Shown piece by piece: positions 15,101-25,777 of a DNA stretch of 64,000 bases. Position 1 is the stretch's first letter. Each line of letters begins with the position of its first letter. The notes below the pieces were generated by a model. That model saw only the letters and a list, made by a program, of their open reading frames with translations, was not told the DNA's origin and did not search any database. A program made the translations under genes and the position numbers. Source of the DNA: Hippophae tibetana (Eukaryota > Streptophyta > Magnoliopsida > Rosales > Elaeagnaceae); assembly GCA_037013495.1 (NCBI GenBank), contig JAZDXN010000013.1, forward strand, positions 2,046,001 through 2,110,000. The letters are read 5' to 3'.

Positions 15101-18100
15101 GAGATCTCATTTCATATGCTACTTTTTTGATGAGAGCTAATTAATCTATGCATAATTTGACGATGCAAACTGTCGGACACACGCTCCTGCGTATCTTCCT
15201 TCAATGAAAAAGTACGTGATCGGTTAACCACCAAACATTAAATACTTACATCCACATTGCTTCTATGTATAATATTTTCTCACTTATGTTTTATCTTACA
15301 CTTTCTAGCGACCAAGATATATTTGCTCGTCATTGTGCCAAACCTATCTAAACAAAATCATTTTGCAGTTAGACATATTGATGGAGCATTCTATAACTTG
15401 GAACCTGTAGTTTTGATACCTCAATGTACTTCAATTATGGTCAAACTCATGATTGCATGTCAAAGCGGAGAGGGACTTCGTTGTAGAATCCTAGGTTTAG
15501 AAACACCTTATCCTTTTGCACACAACCGTGTTCAATTTCATCAAGAATAGATTCATCTTCTTCTGGTCCTTGAAACTCAACAAGCCATATAGGAGAAGAA
15601 AAGGTTGGAATGCATTAAGCAAGTTTTTTTGGTAACTTGAGCATTTTATATTTGGGTTTTTAGTCGATTTCTCTATGTGAAGTTTGAAGTAATCTTTACA
15701 AACGGTACTTTCTTTGTATCATTAGTAAAAGAAATATCTTCGAAACAAGCTTCTAGCAATTAGTTACTTGTTATTGAAGGGGTTTTCCTAATTACAATTG
15801 GTTCCAAAATAACGAAGAGGTCTCATTTCATATGCTACTTTTTTTATGATAGCTAATTAATCTATGCATAATTTAACGATGCAAAGTGTCAGACACACGC
15901 TCCTGCGTATCTTCCTTCAATGGCAAGGTACATGATCGGTTAACCACGAAACATTAAATACTTACATCCACATTGCTTCTATGTATAATATTTTGTCACT
16001 TATGTTTTATCTAACACTTTCTTGCGAACAAGATATATTTGCTCGTCATTGTGGCAAACCTATCGAAACAAAATCATTTTACAGGTAGACATATTGATGG
16101 AGCATTCTATAACTTGGAACCTGTAGTTTTGATACCTCAATGTACTTCAATTATGGTCAAACTCATGATTGCATGTCAAAGCGGAGAGGGACTTCGTTGT
16201 AGAATCCTAGGTTTAGAAACACCTAATCCTTTTGCACACAACCGTGTTCAATTTCATCAAGAATAGATTCATCATCTTCTAGTCCTTGAAACTCAACAGG
16301 CCATAAAGGAGATGAAAAGGTTGGAATGCATTAAGCAAGTTTTTTTGGTAACTTGAGCATTTTATATTTGGGTTTTTAGTCAATTTCGCTATGTGAAGTT
16401 TGAATTAATCTTTACAAACGGTACTTTCTTTGTATCATTAGTAAAAGAAATATCTTCGAAACAAGCTTCTAGAAATTAGTTGCTTGTTATTGAAGGGGTT
16501 TTCCTAATTACAGTTGGTTCCAAAATAACGAAGAGGTCTCATTTCATATGCTACTTTTTTTATGAGAGCTAATTAATCTATGCATAATTTAACGATGCAA
16601 AGTGTCAGACACACGCTCCTGGGTATCTTCCTTCAATGGCAAGGTACGTGATCGGTTAACCAAGAAACATTAAATACTTACATCCACATTGCTTCTATCT
16701 ATAATATTTTGTCACTTATGTTTTATCTTACCCTTTCTAGTGAACAAGATATGTTTGCCCGTCATTGTGGCAAACCTATATAAACAAAATCATTTTGCAG
16801 GTAGACATATTGATGGAGCATTCTATAACTTGGAACCTGTAGTTTTGATACCTCAATGTACTTCAATTATGGTCAAAGTCATGATTGCATGTCAAAGCGG
16901 AGAGGCACTTCGTTGTAGATTCCTAGGATTAGAAACACCTTATCCTTTTGCACACAACCGTGTTCAATTTCATCAAGAATAGTTTCATCTTCTTCTGGTC
17001 CTTGAAACTCAACAGGCCATAAAGGAGATGAAAAGGTTGGAATGCATTAAGCAAATTTTCTTGGTAACTTGAGCATTTTATATTTGGGTTTTTAGTCAAT
17101 TTCGCTATGTGAAGTTTGAATTAATCTTTACAAACGGTACTTTCTTTGTATCATTAGTAAAAGAAATATCTTCGAAACAAGCTTCTAGAAATTAGTTGCT
17201 TGTTATTGAAGGGGTTTTCCTAATTACAGTTGGTTCCAAAATAACGAAGAGGTCTCATTTCATATGCTACTTTTTTTATGAGAGCTAATTAATCTATGCA
17301 TAATTTAACGATGCAAAGTGTCAGACACACGCTCCTGGGTATCTTCCTTCAATGGCAAGGTACGTGATCGGTTAACCAAGAAACATTAAATACTTACATC
17401 CACATTGCTTCTATCTATAATATTTTGTCACTTATGTTTTATCTTACCCTTTCTAGTGAACAAGATATGTTTGCCCGTCATTGTGGCAAACCTATATAAA
17501 CAAAATCATTTTGCAGGTAGACATATTGATGGAGCATTCTATAACTTGGAACCTGTAGTTTTGATACCTCAATGTACTTCAATTATGGTCAAAGTCATGA
17601 TTGCATGTCAAAGCGGAGAGGCACTTCGTTGTAGATTCCTAGGATTAGAAACACCTTATCCTTTTGCACACAACCGTGTTCAATTTCATCAAGAATAGTT
17701 TCATCTTCTTCTGGTCCTTGAAACTCAACAGGCCATAAAGGAGATGAAAAGGTTGGAATGCATTAAGCAAATTTTCTTGGTAACTTGAGCATTTTATATT
17801 TGGATCATTAGATGATTTCTCTATGTGAAGTTTGAATTAATCTTTACAAACGGTACTTTCTTTATATCATTAGTAAAAGAAATATCTTCGAAACAAGCTT
17901 CTAGAAATTAGTTGCTTGTTATTGAAGGGGTTTTCCTAATTACAGTTGGTTCCAAAATAACGAAGAGGTCTCATTTCATATGCTACTTTTTTTATGAGAG
18001 CTAATTAATCTATGCATAATTTAACGATGCAAAGTGTCAGACACACGCTCCTGGGTATCTTCCTTCAATGGCAAGGTACGTGATCGGTTAACCAAGAAAC

Positions 18101-21100
18101 ATTAAATACTTACATCCACATTGCTTCTATGTATAATATTTTGTCACTTATGTTTTATCTTACCCTTTCTAGTGAACAAGATATATTTGCCCGTCATTGT
18201 GGCAAACCTATATAAACAAAATCATTTTGCAGGTAGACATATTGATGGAGCATTCTATAACTTGGAACCTGTAGTTTTGATACCTCAATGTACTTCAATT
18301 ATGGTCAAACTCATGATTGCATGTCAAAGCGGAGAGGCACTTCGTTGTAGATTCCTAGGTTTAGAAACACCTTATCCTTTTCCATACAACCGTGTTCAAT
18401 TTCATCAAGAATAGATTCATCTTATTCTAGTCCTTGAAACTCAGTAGGCCATAAAGGAGATGAAAAGATTTGAATGCATTAAGCAAATTTTTTTGGTAAC
18501 TTGAGCATTTTATATTTGGGTTTTTAGTCAATTTCTCTATGTGAAGTTTGAAGTAATCTTTACAAACGGTACTTTCTTTGTATCATTAGTAAAGAAATAT
18601 CTTCGAAACAAGCTTCTAGAAATTAGTTGCTTGTTATTGAAGGGGTTTTCCTAATTACAGTTGATTCCAAAATAACGAAGAGGTCTCATTTCATATGCTA
18701 CTTTTTTTATGAGAGCTAATTAATCTATGCATAATTTAACGATGCAAACTGTCGGACACACGCTCCTGCGTATCTTCCTTCAATGGCAAGGTACGTGATC
18801 GGTGAACCACCAAACATTAAATACTTACATCCACATTGCTTCTATGTATAATATTTTGTCACTTATGTTTTATCTTACACTTTCTAACGAACAAGATATC
18901 TTTGCTCGTCATTGTGGCAAAACAATCTAAACAAAATAATTTGGAGTTAGACATATTGATGGAGCATTCTATAACCTGGAACCTGTAGTTTTGATACCTC
19001 AATGTACTTGAATTATGGTCAAACTCATGATTTCATGTCAAAGCGGAGAGGCACTTCGTTGTAGATTCCTAGGTTTAGAAACACCTTATCCTTTTGCACA
19101 CAACCGTGTTCAATTTCATCAAGAATAGATTCATCTTCTTCTGGTCCTTGAAACTCAACAGGCCATAAAAGAGATGAAAAGGTTGGAATGCATTAAGCAA
19201 ATTTTCTTGGTAACTTGAGGATTTTATATTTGGATTTTTAGATGATTTCTCTATGTGAAGTTTGAAGTAATCTTTACAAACGGTACTTTCTTTGTATCAT
19301 TAGTAAAAGAAATATCTTCGAAACAAGCTTCTAGAAATTAGTTACTTGTTATTGAAGGGGTTTTCCTAATTACAGTTGGTTCCAAAATAACGAAGATGTC
19401 TCATTTCATATGCTACTTTTTTTATCACAGCTAATTAATCTATGCATAATTTAACGATGCAAAGTGTCAGACACACGCTCCTGCGTATCTTCCTTCAATG
19501 GCAATGTACGTGATCGGTTAACCACGAAACATTAAATACTTACATCCACATTGCTTCTATGTATAATATTTTGTCACTTATGTTTTATCTAACACTTTCT
19601 AGCAAACAAGATATATTTGCTCGTCATTGTGGCAAACCTATCGAAACAAAATCATTTTGCAGGTAGACATATTGATGGAGCATTCTATAACTTGGAACCT
19701 GTAGTTTTGATACCTCAATGTACTTCAATTATGGTCAAACTCATGATTGCATGTCAAAGTGGAGAGGCACTTCGTTGTAGATTCCTAGGTTTAGAAACAC
19801 CTTATCATTTTGCACACAAACGTGTTCAATTTCATCCAGAATAGATTCATCTTCTTCTGGTCCTTGAAACTCAATAGGCCATAAAGGAGATGAAAAGGTT
19901 GGAATGCATTAAGCAAGTTTTTTTGGTAACTTGAGCATTTTATATTTGGGTTTTTAGTCAATTTCGCTATGTGAAGTTTGAAGTAATCTTTACAAACGGT
20001 ACTTTCTTTGTATCATTAGTAAAAGAAATATCTTCGAAACAAGCTTCTAGAAATTAGTTGCTTGTTATTGAAGGGGTTTTCCTAATTACAGTTGATTCCA
20101 AAATAACGAAGAGGTCTCATTTCATATGCTACTTTTTTTATGAGAGCTAATTAATCTATGCATGATTTAACGATGCAAACTGTCGGACACACGCTCCTGC
20201 GTATCTTCCTTCAATGGCAAGGTAGGTGATCGGTGAACCACCAAACATTAAATACTTACATCCACATTGCTTCTATGTATAATATTTTGTCACTTATGTT
20301 TTATCTAACACTTTCTAGCGAACAAGATATATTTGCTAGTCATTGTGGCAAACCTATCGAAACAAAATCATTTTGCAGGTAGACATATTGATGGAGCATT
20401 CAATAACTTGGAACCTGTAGTTTTGATACCTCAATGTACTTCAATTATGGTCAAACTCATGATTAATTGCATGTCAAAGCGGAGAGGCACTTCGTTGTAG
20501 ATTCCTAGGTTTAGAAACACCATATCCTTTTGCACACAACCGTGTTCAGTTTCATCAAGAATAGATTCATCTTCTTCTGGTCCTTGAAACTCAACAGGTC
20601 ATAAAGGAGAAGAAAAGGTGGGAATGCATTAAGCATGTTTTTTTGGTAACTTGAGCATTTTATATTTGGGTTTTTAGTCAATTTCGCTATGTGAAGTTTG
20701 AATTAATCTTTACAAACGGTACTTTCTTTGTATCATTAGTAAAAGAAATATCTTCGAAACAAGCTTCTAGAAATTAGTTGCTTGTTATTGAAGGGGTTTT
20801 CCTAATTACAGTTGGTTCCAAAATAACGAAGAGGTCTCATTTCATATGCTACTTTTTTATGAGAGCTAATTAATCTATGCATAATTTAACGATGCAAAGT
20901 GTCAGACACACGCTCCTGGGTATCTTCCTTCAATGGCAAGGTACGTGATCGGTTAACCAAGAAACATTAAATACTTACATCCACATTGCTTCTATCTATA
21001 ATATTTTGTCACTTATGTTTTATCTTACCCTTTCTAGTGAACAAGATATGTTTGCCCGTCATTGTGGCAAACCTATATAAACAAAATCATTTTGCAGGTA

Positions 21101-21483
21101 GACATATTGATGGAGCATTCTATAACTTGGAACCTGTAGTTTTGATACCTCAATGTACTTCAATTATGGTCAAAGTCATGATTGCATGTCAAAGTGGAGA
21201 GGCACTTCGTTGTAGATTCCTAGGATTAGAAACACCTTATCCTTTTGCACACAACCGTGTTCAATTTCATCAAGAATAGTTTCATCTTCTTCTGGTCCTT
21301 GAAACTCAACATGCCATAAAGGAGATGAAAAGGTTGGAATGCATTAAGCAAATTTTCTTGGTAACTTGAGCATTTTATATTTGGATCATTAGATGATTTC
21401 TCTATGTGAAGTTTGAATTAATCTTTACAAACGGTACTTTCTTTGTATCATTAGTAAAAGAAATATCTACGAAACAAGCTTCT
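12171..21483 (+). repeat. Block 3: units 18-30, two B-C-C* modules
   Basis: Unit starts: 12171 B, 12887 C, 13603 C* (720 bp), 14323 A, 15039 D, 15755 C, 16471 A, 17187 A, 17903 A (715), 18618 B (715), 19333 C, 20049 C* (720), 20769 A (715). The triplet B, C, C* at 12171-14322 recurs at 18618-20768, nine units away. The A units at 16471, 17187 and 20769 share 'ttctatctataat', 'gatatgtttgcc', 'ctaggattag' and 'gaatagtttc'. The first two are a direct tandem copy whose 3' ends differ. Confidence 0.9.
14011..14025 (+). repeat. 4-bp AATT insertion marking the C* lineage
   Basis: Here 'catgattaattgcat' replaces 'catgattgcat', a gain of AATT that looks like slippage or short duplication. The same insertion occurs in the units starting at 20049, 26494 and 27214. 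It shifts the recurrent plus-strand frame, so these units do not keep it. It is the clearest single marker for following one lineage along the array. Confidence 0.9.
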
Positions 21484-23761
21484 AGAAATTAGTTGCTTGT
21501 TATTGAAGGGGTTTTCCTAATTACAGTTGGTTCCAAAATAACGAAGAGGTCTCATTTCATATGCTACTTTTTTTATGAGAGCTAATTAATCTATGCATAA
21601 TTTAACGATGCAAAGTGTCAGACACACGCTCCTGTGTATCTTCCTTCAATGGCAAGGTACGTGATCGGTTAACCAAGAAACATTAAATACTTACATCCAC
21701 ATTGCTTCTATGTATAATATTTTGTCACTTATGTTTTATCTTACCCTTTCTAGTGAACAAGATATATTTGCCCGTCATTGTGGCAAACCTATATAAACAA
21801 AATCATTTTGCAGGTAGACATATTGATGGAGCATTCTATAACTTGGAACCTGTAGTTTTGATACCTCAATGTACTTCAATTATGGTCAAAGTCATGATTG
21901 CATGTCAAAGCGGAGAGGCACTTCGTTGTAGATTCCTAGGTTTAGAAACACCTTATCCTTTTGCATACAACCGTGTTCAATTTCATCAAGAATAGATTCA
22001 TCTTCTTCTAGTCCTTGAAACTCAATAGGCCATAAATGAGATGAAAAGGTTGGAATGCATTAAGCAAATTTTTTTGGTAACTTGAGCATTTTATATTTGG
22101 ATTTTTAGATGATTTCTCTATGTGAAGTTTGAAGTAATCTTTACAAACGGTACTTTCTTTGTATCATTAGTAAAAGAAATATCTTCGAAACAAGCTTCTA
22201 GAAATTAGTTACTTGTTATTGAAGGGGTTTTCCTAGTTACAGTTGGTTCCAAAATAACGAAGAGGTCTCATTTCATATGCTACTTTTTTTATGAGAGCTA
22301 ATTAATCTATGCATAATTTAACGATGCAAAGTGTCAGACACACGCTCCTGTGTATCTTCCTTCAATGGCAAGGTACGTGATCGGTTAACCAAGAAACATT
22401 AAATACATACCTCCACATTGCTTCTATGTATAATATTTTGTCACTTATGTTTTATCTTACCCTTTCTAGTGAACAAGATATATTTGCCCGTCATTGTGGC
22501 AAACCTATATAAACAAAATCATTTTGCAGGTAGACATATTGATGGAGCATTCTATAACTTGGAACCTGTAGTTTTGATACCTCAATGTACTTCAATTGTG
22601 GTCAAACTCATGATTGCATGTCAAAGCGGAGAGGCACTTCGTTGTAGATTCCTAGGTTTAGAAACACCTTATCCTTTTGCATACAACCGTGTTCAATTTC
22701 ATCAAGAATAGATTCATCTTCTTCTAGTCCTTGAAACTCAACAGGCCATAAATGAGATGAAAAGATTTGAATGCATTAAGCAAATTTTTTTGGTAACTTG
22801 AGCATTTTATATTTGGATTTTTAGATGATTTCTCTATGTGAAGTTTGAAGTAATCTTTACAAACGGTACTTTCTTTGTATCATTAGTAAAAGAAATATCT
22901 TCGAAACAAGCTTCTAGAAATTAGTTGCTTGTTATTGAAGGGGTTTTCCTAATTACATTTGATTCCAAAATAACGAAGAGGTCTCATTTCATATGCTACT
23001 TTTTTTATGAGAGCTAATTAATCTATGCATAATTTAACGATGCAAACTGTCGGACACACGCTCCTGCGTATCTTCCTTCAATGGCAAGGTACGTGATCGG
23101 TTAACCAAGAAAATTAAATACTTACATCCACATTGCTTCTATGTATAATATTTTGTCACTTATGTTTTATCTTACCCTTTCTAGTGAACAAGATATATTT
23201 GCCCGTCATTGTGGCAAACCTATATAAACAAAATCATTTTGCAGGTAGACATATTGATGGAGCATTCTATAACTTGGAACCTGTAGTTTTGATACCTCAA
23301 TGTACTTCAATTATGGTCAAACTCATGATTGCATGTCAAAGCGGAGAGGCACTTCGTTGTAGATTCCTAGGTTTAGAAACACCTTATCCTTTTGCATACA
23401 ACCGTGTTAAATTTCATCAAGAATAGATTCATCTTCTTCTAGTCCTTGAAACTCAACAGGCCATAAATGAGATGAAAAGGTTGGAATGCATTAAGCAAAT
23501 TTTTTTGGTAACTTGAGCATTTTATATTTGGATTTTTAGATGATTTCTCTATGTGAAGTTTGAAGTAATCTTTACAAACGGTACTTTCTTTGTATCATTA
23601 GTAAAAGAAATATCTTCGAAACAAGCTTCTAGAAATTAGTTACTTGTTATTGAAGGGGTTTTTCTAGTTACAGTTGGTTCCAAAATAACGAAGAGGTCTC
23701 ATTTCATATGCTACTTTTTTTATGAGAGCTAATTAATCTATGCATAATTTAACGATGCAAA

Positions 23762-23772
23762 GTGTCAGACAC
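23762..23772. repeat. Short inverted repeat gtgtc-a-gacac in reference unit
   Basis: The 5-bp arms GTGTC and GACAC are separated by one A. It is present in units with the 'aaagtgtcagacac' version. Units with the 'aaactgtcggacac' version keep a shorter 4-bp-armed palindrome (tgtc-g-gaca) at the same place. The symmetry thus survives a subfamily change, which could reflect a protein-binding site or chance. No function is shown. Confidence 0.6.
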
Positions 23773-23813
23773 ACGCTCCTGTGTATCTTCCTTCAATGGC
23801 AAGGTACGTGATC

Positions 23814-23821
23814 GGTTAACC
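23814..23821. repeat. 8-bp palindrome GGTTAACC in reference unit
   Basis: A perfect palindrome in units with 'ggttaaccaag' or 'ggttaaccacg'. It is lost in the B, D, F, G and A' backgrounds that read 'ggtgaaccacc'. It is most useful as a diagnostic site that tracks the 5' half of a unit separately from its middle. Confidence 0.7.
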
Positions 23822-23936
23822 AAGAAACATTAAATACATACCTCCACATTGCTTCTATGTATAATATTTTGTCACTTATGTTTTATCTTACCCTTTCTAG
23901 TGAACAAGATATATTTGCCCGTCATTGTGGCAAACC

Positions 23937-23944
23937 TATATAAA
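23937..23944 (+). promoter_or_regulatory. TATA-box-like TATATAAA, subtype-specific
   Basis: The octamer TATATAAA fits a core-promoter TATA box. It occurs in A, A', E and H units ('cctatataaac') but not in B ('acaatctaaac'), C ('cctatcgaaac') or D/F/G ('cctatctaaac'). In an AT-rich repeat such a match is easily accidental. I saw no other promoter element around it. If satellite transcripts exist, this would be one place to look for starts. Confidence 0.2.
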
Positions 23945-24067
23945 CAAAATCATTTTGCAGGTAGACATATTGATGGAGCATTCTATAACTTGGAACCTGT
24001 AGTTTTGATACCTCAATGTACTTCAATTATGGTCAAACTCATGATTGCATGTCAAAGCGGAGAGGCA

Positions 24068-24084
24068 CTTCGTTGTAGATTCCT
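24068..24084 (+). other. Half-match to the CENP-B box
   Basis: The 17-mer begins CTTCGTTG, the same as the first half of the mammalian CENP-B box (YTTCGTTGGAARCGGGA), and has A at position 10. Its second half (attcct) lacks the required CGGG. The CTTCGTTG core is present in nearly every unit of the array; one exception is 'ctgtgttg' in the unit at 11455. Functional CENP-B binding is not supported. Confidence 0.15.
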
Positions 24085-24338
24085 AGGTTTAGAAACACCT
24101 TATCCTTTTGCATACAACCGTGTTCAATTTCATCAAGAATAGATTCATCTTCTTCTAGTCCTTGAAACTCAATAGGCCATAAAGGAGATGAAAAGATTTG
24201 AATGCATTAAGCAAATTTTTTTGGTAACTTGAGCATTTTATATTTGGGTTTTTAGTCAATTTCTCTATGTGAAGTTTGAAGTAATCTTTACAAACGGTAC
24301 TTTCTTTGTATCATTAGTAAAAGAAATATCTTCGAAAC

Positions 24339-24350
24339 AAGCTTCTAGAA
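24339..24350. other. Unit junction with AAGCTT and TTCTAGAA palindromes
   Basis: AAGCTT overlaps the 8-bp palindrome TTCTAGAA, and TTCGAA lies just upstream at 24331-24336. This cluster recurs once per unit and is nearly invariant. Seen exceptions are 'ttctggaa' opening the units at 4297 and 5013, 'agattctag' at 40102, 'gcttgtag' at 32228 and 'ttctagcaa' at 15755, 52985, 55132, 55848 and 57995. It gives a once-per-unit HindIII and XbaI recognition site, the classic way such satellites show as a ladder. Confidence 0.9.
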
Positions 24351-25777
24351 ATTAGTTGCTTGTTATTGAAGGGGTTTTCCTAGTTACAGTTGGTTCCAAA
24401 ATAACGAAGAGGTCTCATTTCATATGCTACTTTTTTATGAGAGCTAATTAATCTATGCATAATTTAACGATGCAAAGTGTCAGACACACGCTCCTGTGTA
24501 TCTTCCTTCAATGGCAAGGTACGTGATCGGTTAACCAAGAAACATTAAATACATACCTCCACATTGCTTCTATGTATAATATTTTGTCACTTATGTTTTA
24601 TCTTACCCTTTCTAGTGAACAAGATATATTTGCCCGTCATTGTGGCAAACCTATATAAACAAAATCATTTTGCAGGTAGACATATTGATGGAGCATTCTA
24701 TAACTTGGAACCTGTAGTTTTGATACCTCAATGTACTTCAATTATGGTCAAACTCATGATTGCATGTCAAAGCGGAGAGGCACTTCGTTGTAGATTCCTA
24801 GGTTTAGAAACACCTTATCCTTTTGCATACAACCGTGTTCAATTTCATCAAGAATAGATTCATCTTCTTCTAGTCCTTGAAACTCAACAGGCCATAAATG
24901 AGATGAAAAGATTTGAATGCATTAAGCAAATTTTTTTGGTAACTTGAGCATTTTATATTTGGATTTTTAGATGATTTCTCTATGTGAAGGTTGAAGTAAT
25001 CTTTACAAACGGTACTTTCTTTGTATCATTAGTAAAAGAAATATCTTCGAAACAAGCTTCTAGAAATTAGTTGCTTGTTATTGAAGGGGTTTTCCTAATT
25101 ACAGTTGATTCCAAAATAACGAAGAGGTCTCATTTCATATGCTACTTTTTTTATGAGAGCTAATTAATCTATGCATAATTTAACGATGCAAACTGTCGGA
25201 CACACGCTCCTGCGTATCTTCCTTCAATGGCAAGGTACGTGATCGGTTAACCAAGAAACATTAAATACTTACATCCACATTGCTTCTATGTATAATATTT
25301 TGTCACTTATGTTTTATCTTACCCTTTCTAGTGAACAAGATATATTTGCCCGTCATTGTGGCAAACCTATATAAACAAAATCATTTTGCAGGTAGATATA
25401 TTGATGGAGCATTCTATAACTTGGAACCTGTAGTTTTGATACCTCAATGTACTTCAATTATGGTCAAACTCATGATTGCATGTCAAAGCGGAGAGGCACT
25501 TCGTTGTAGATTCCTAGGTTTAGAAACACCTTATCCTTTTGCATACAACCGTGTTCAATTTCATCAAGAATAGATTCATCTTCTTCTAGTCCTTGAAACT
25601 CAACAGGCCATAAATGAGATAAAAAGGTTGGAATGCATTAAGCAAATTTTTTTGGTAACTTGAGCATTTTATATTTGGATTTTTAGATGATTTCTCTATG
25701 TGAAGTTTGAAGTAATCTTTACAAACGGTACTTTCTTTGTATCATTAGTAAAAGAAATATCTTCGAAACAAGCTTCT

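Larger units (their letters stand above)
23849..24142 (+). other. Recurrent 97-codon open frame, judged non-coding
   Basis: This open frame recurs at unit offset 219-512 in most A, B, D, E, F and H units. Its first codon is TTG. The first in-frame ATG is codon 61, leaving only 37 codons. In type C units 'atctaacac' supplies a TAA that shortens the frame to 75 codons, again starting at TTG. Residues change freely between units (for example LPFLVNKIYLP versus LHFLANKISLL), and several units carry stops or frameshifts. The hydrophobic N-terminal stretch simply reflects T-rich DNA. There is no recognised domain. The conservation is best explained by homogenisation of the satellite. Confidence 0.85.
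23631..24346 (+). repeat. Reference monomer, type A (716 bp)
   Basis: A typical intact unit, used here to place sub-unit landmarks. Offsets 1-120 hold the 5' part, with a 7-T run at 23715-23721 that varies in length between units. Offsets about 120-190 carry the richest GC (about half in the stretch around 'cacacgctcctg') and two short palindromes. Offsets 250-335 (23880-23965) form the subfamily-defining variable segment. Offsets 335-515 (23965-24145) are strongly conserved across all types. Offsets 662-716 (24292-24346) are a nearly invariant tail ending at the AAGCTT/TCTAGA junction. I saw no clear internal repeat, although 716 equals 4 x 179. Confidence 0.95.
21484..25777 (+). repeat. Block 4: units 31-36, nearly uniform type A
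   Basis: Unit starts: 21484, 22200, 22916 (715), 23631, 24347 (715), 25062. All have the A middle and 'gcatacaacc'. The units at 22916 and 25062 differ from the rest in the first 170 bp, where they carry 'gattcc' and 'aaactgtcgg' like B or C units. They are thus hybrids. The two 715-bp lengths come from separate events: one missing C in 'gaaaattaaat' (22916) and one T lost from the T run (24347). Confidence 0.9.

Noticed and set aside
23951-23963. Splice acceptor 'cattttgcag|gta'
   Set aside because: It resembles a consensus acceptor, but no exon, donor or coding context exists, and such strings are common in T-rich DNA.
24068-24084. True CENP-B box
   Set aside because: Only the first half (CTTCGTTG) fits; the essential CGGG is absent in every unit examined.
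23631-24346. Clear internal 179-bp or 120-bp subrepeats within the monomer
   Set aside because: I compared quarters and sixths of the unit by eye and found only short, poorly aligned matches. The numeric fit of 4 x 179 alone is not evidence.
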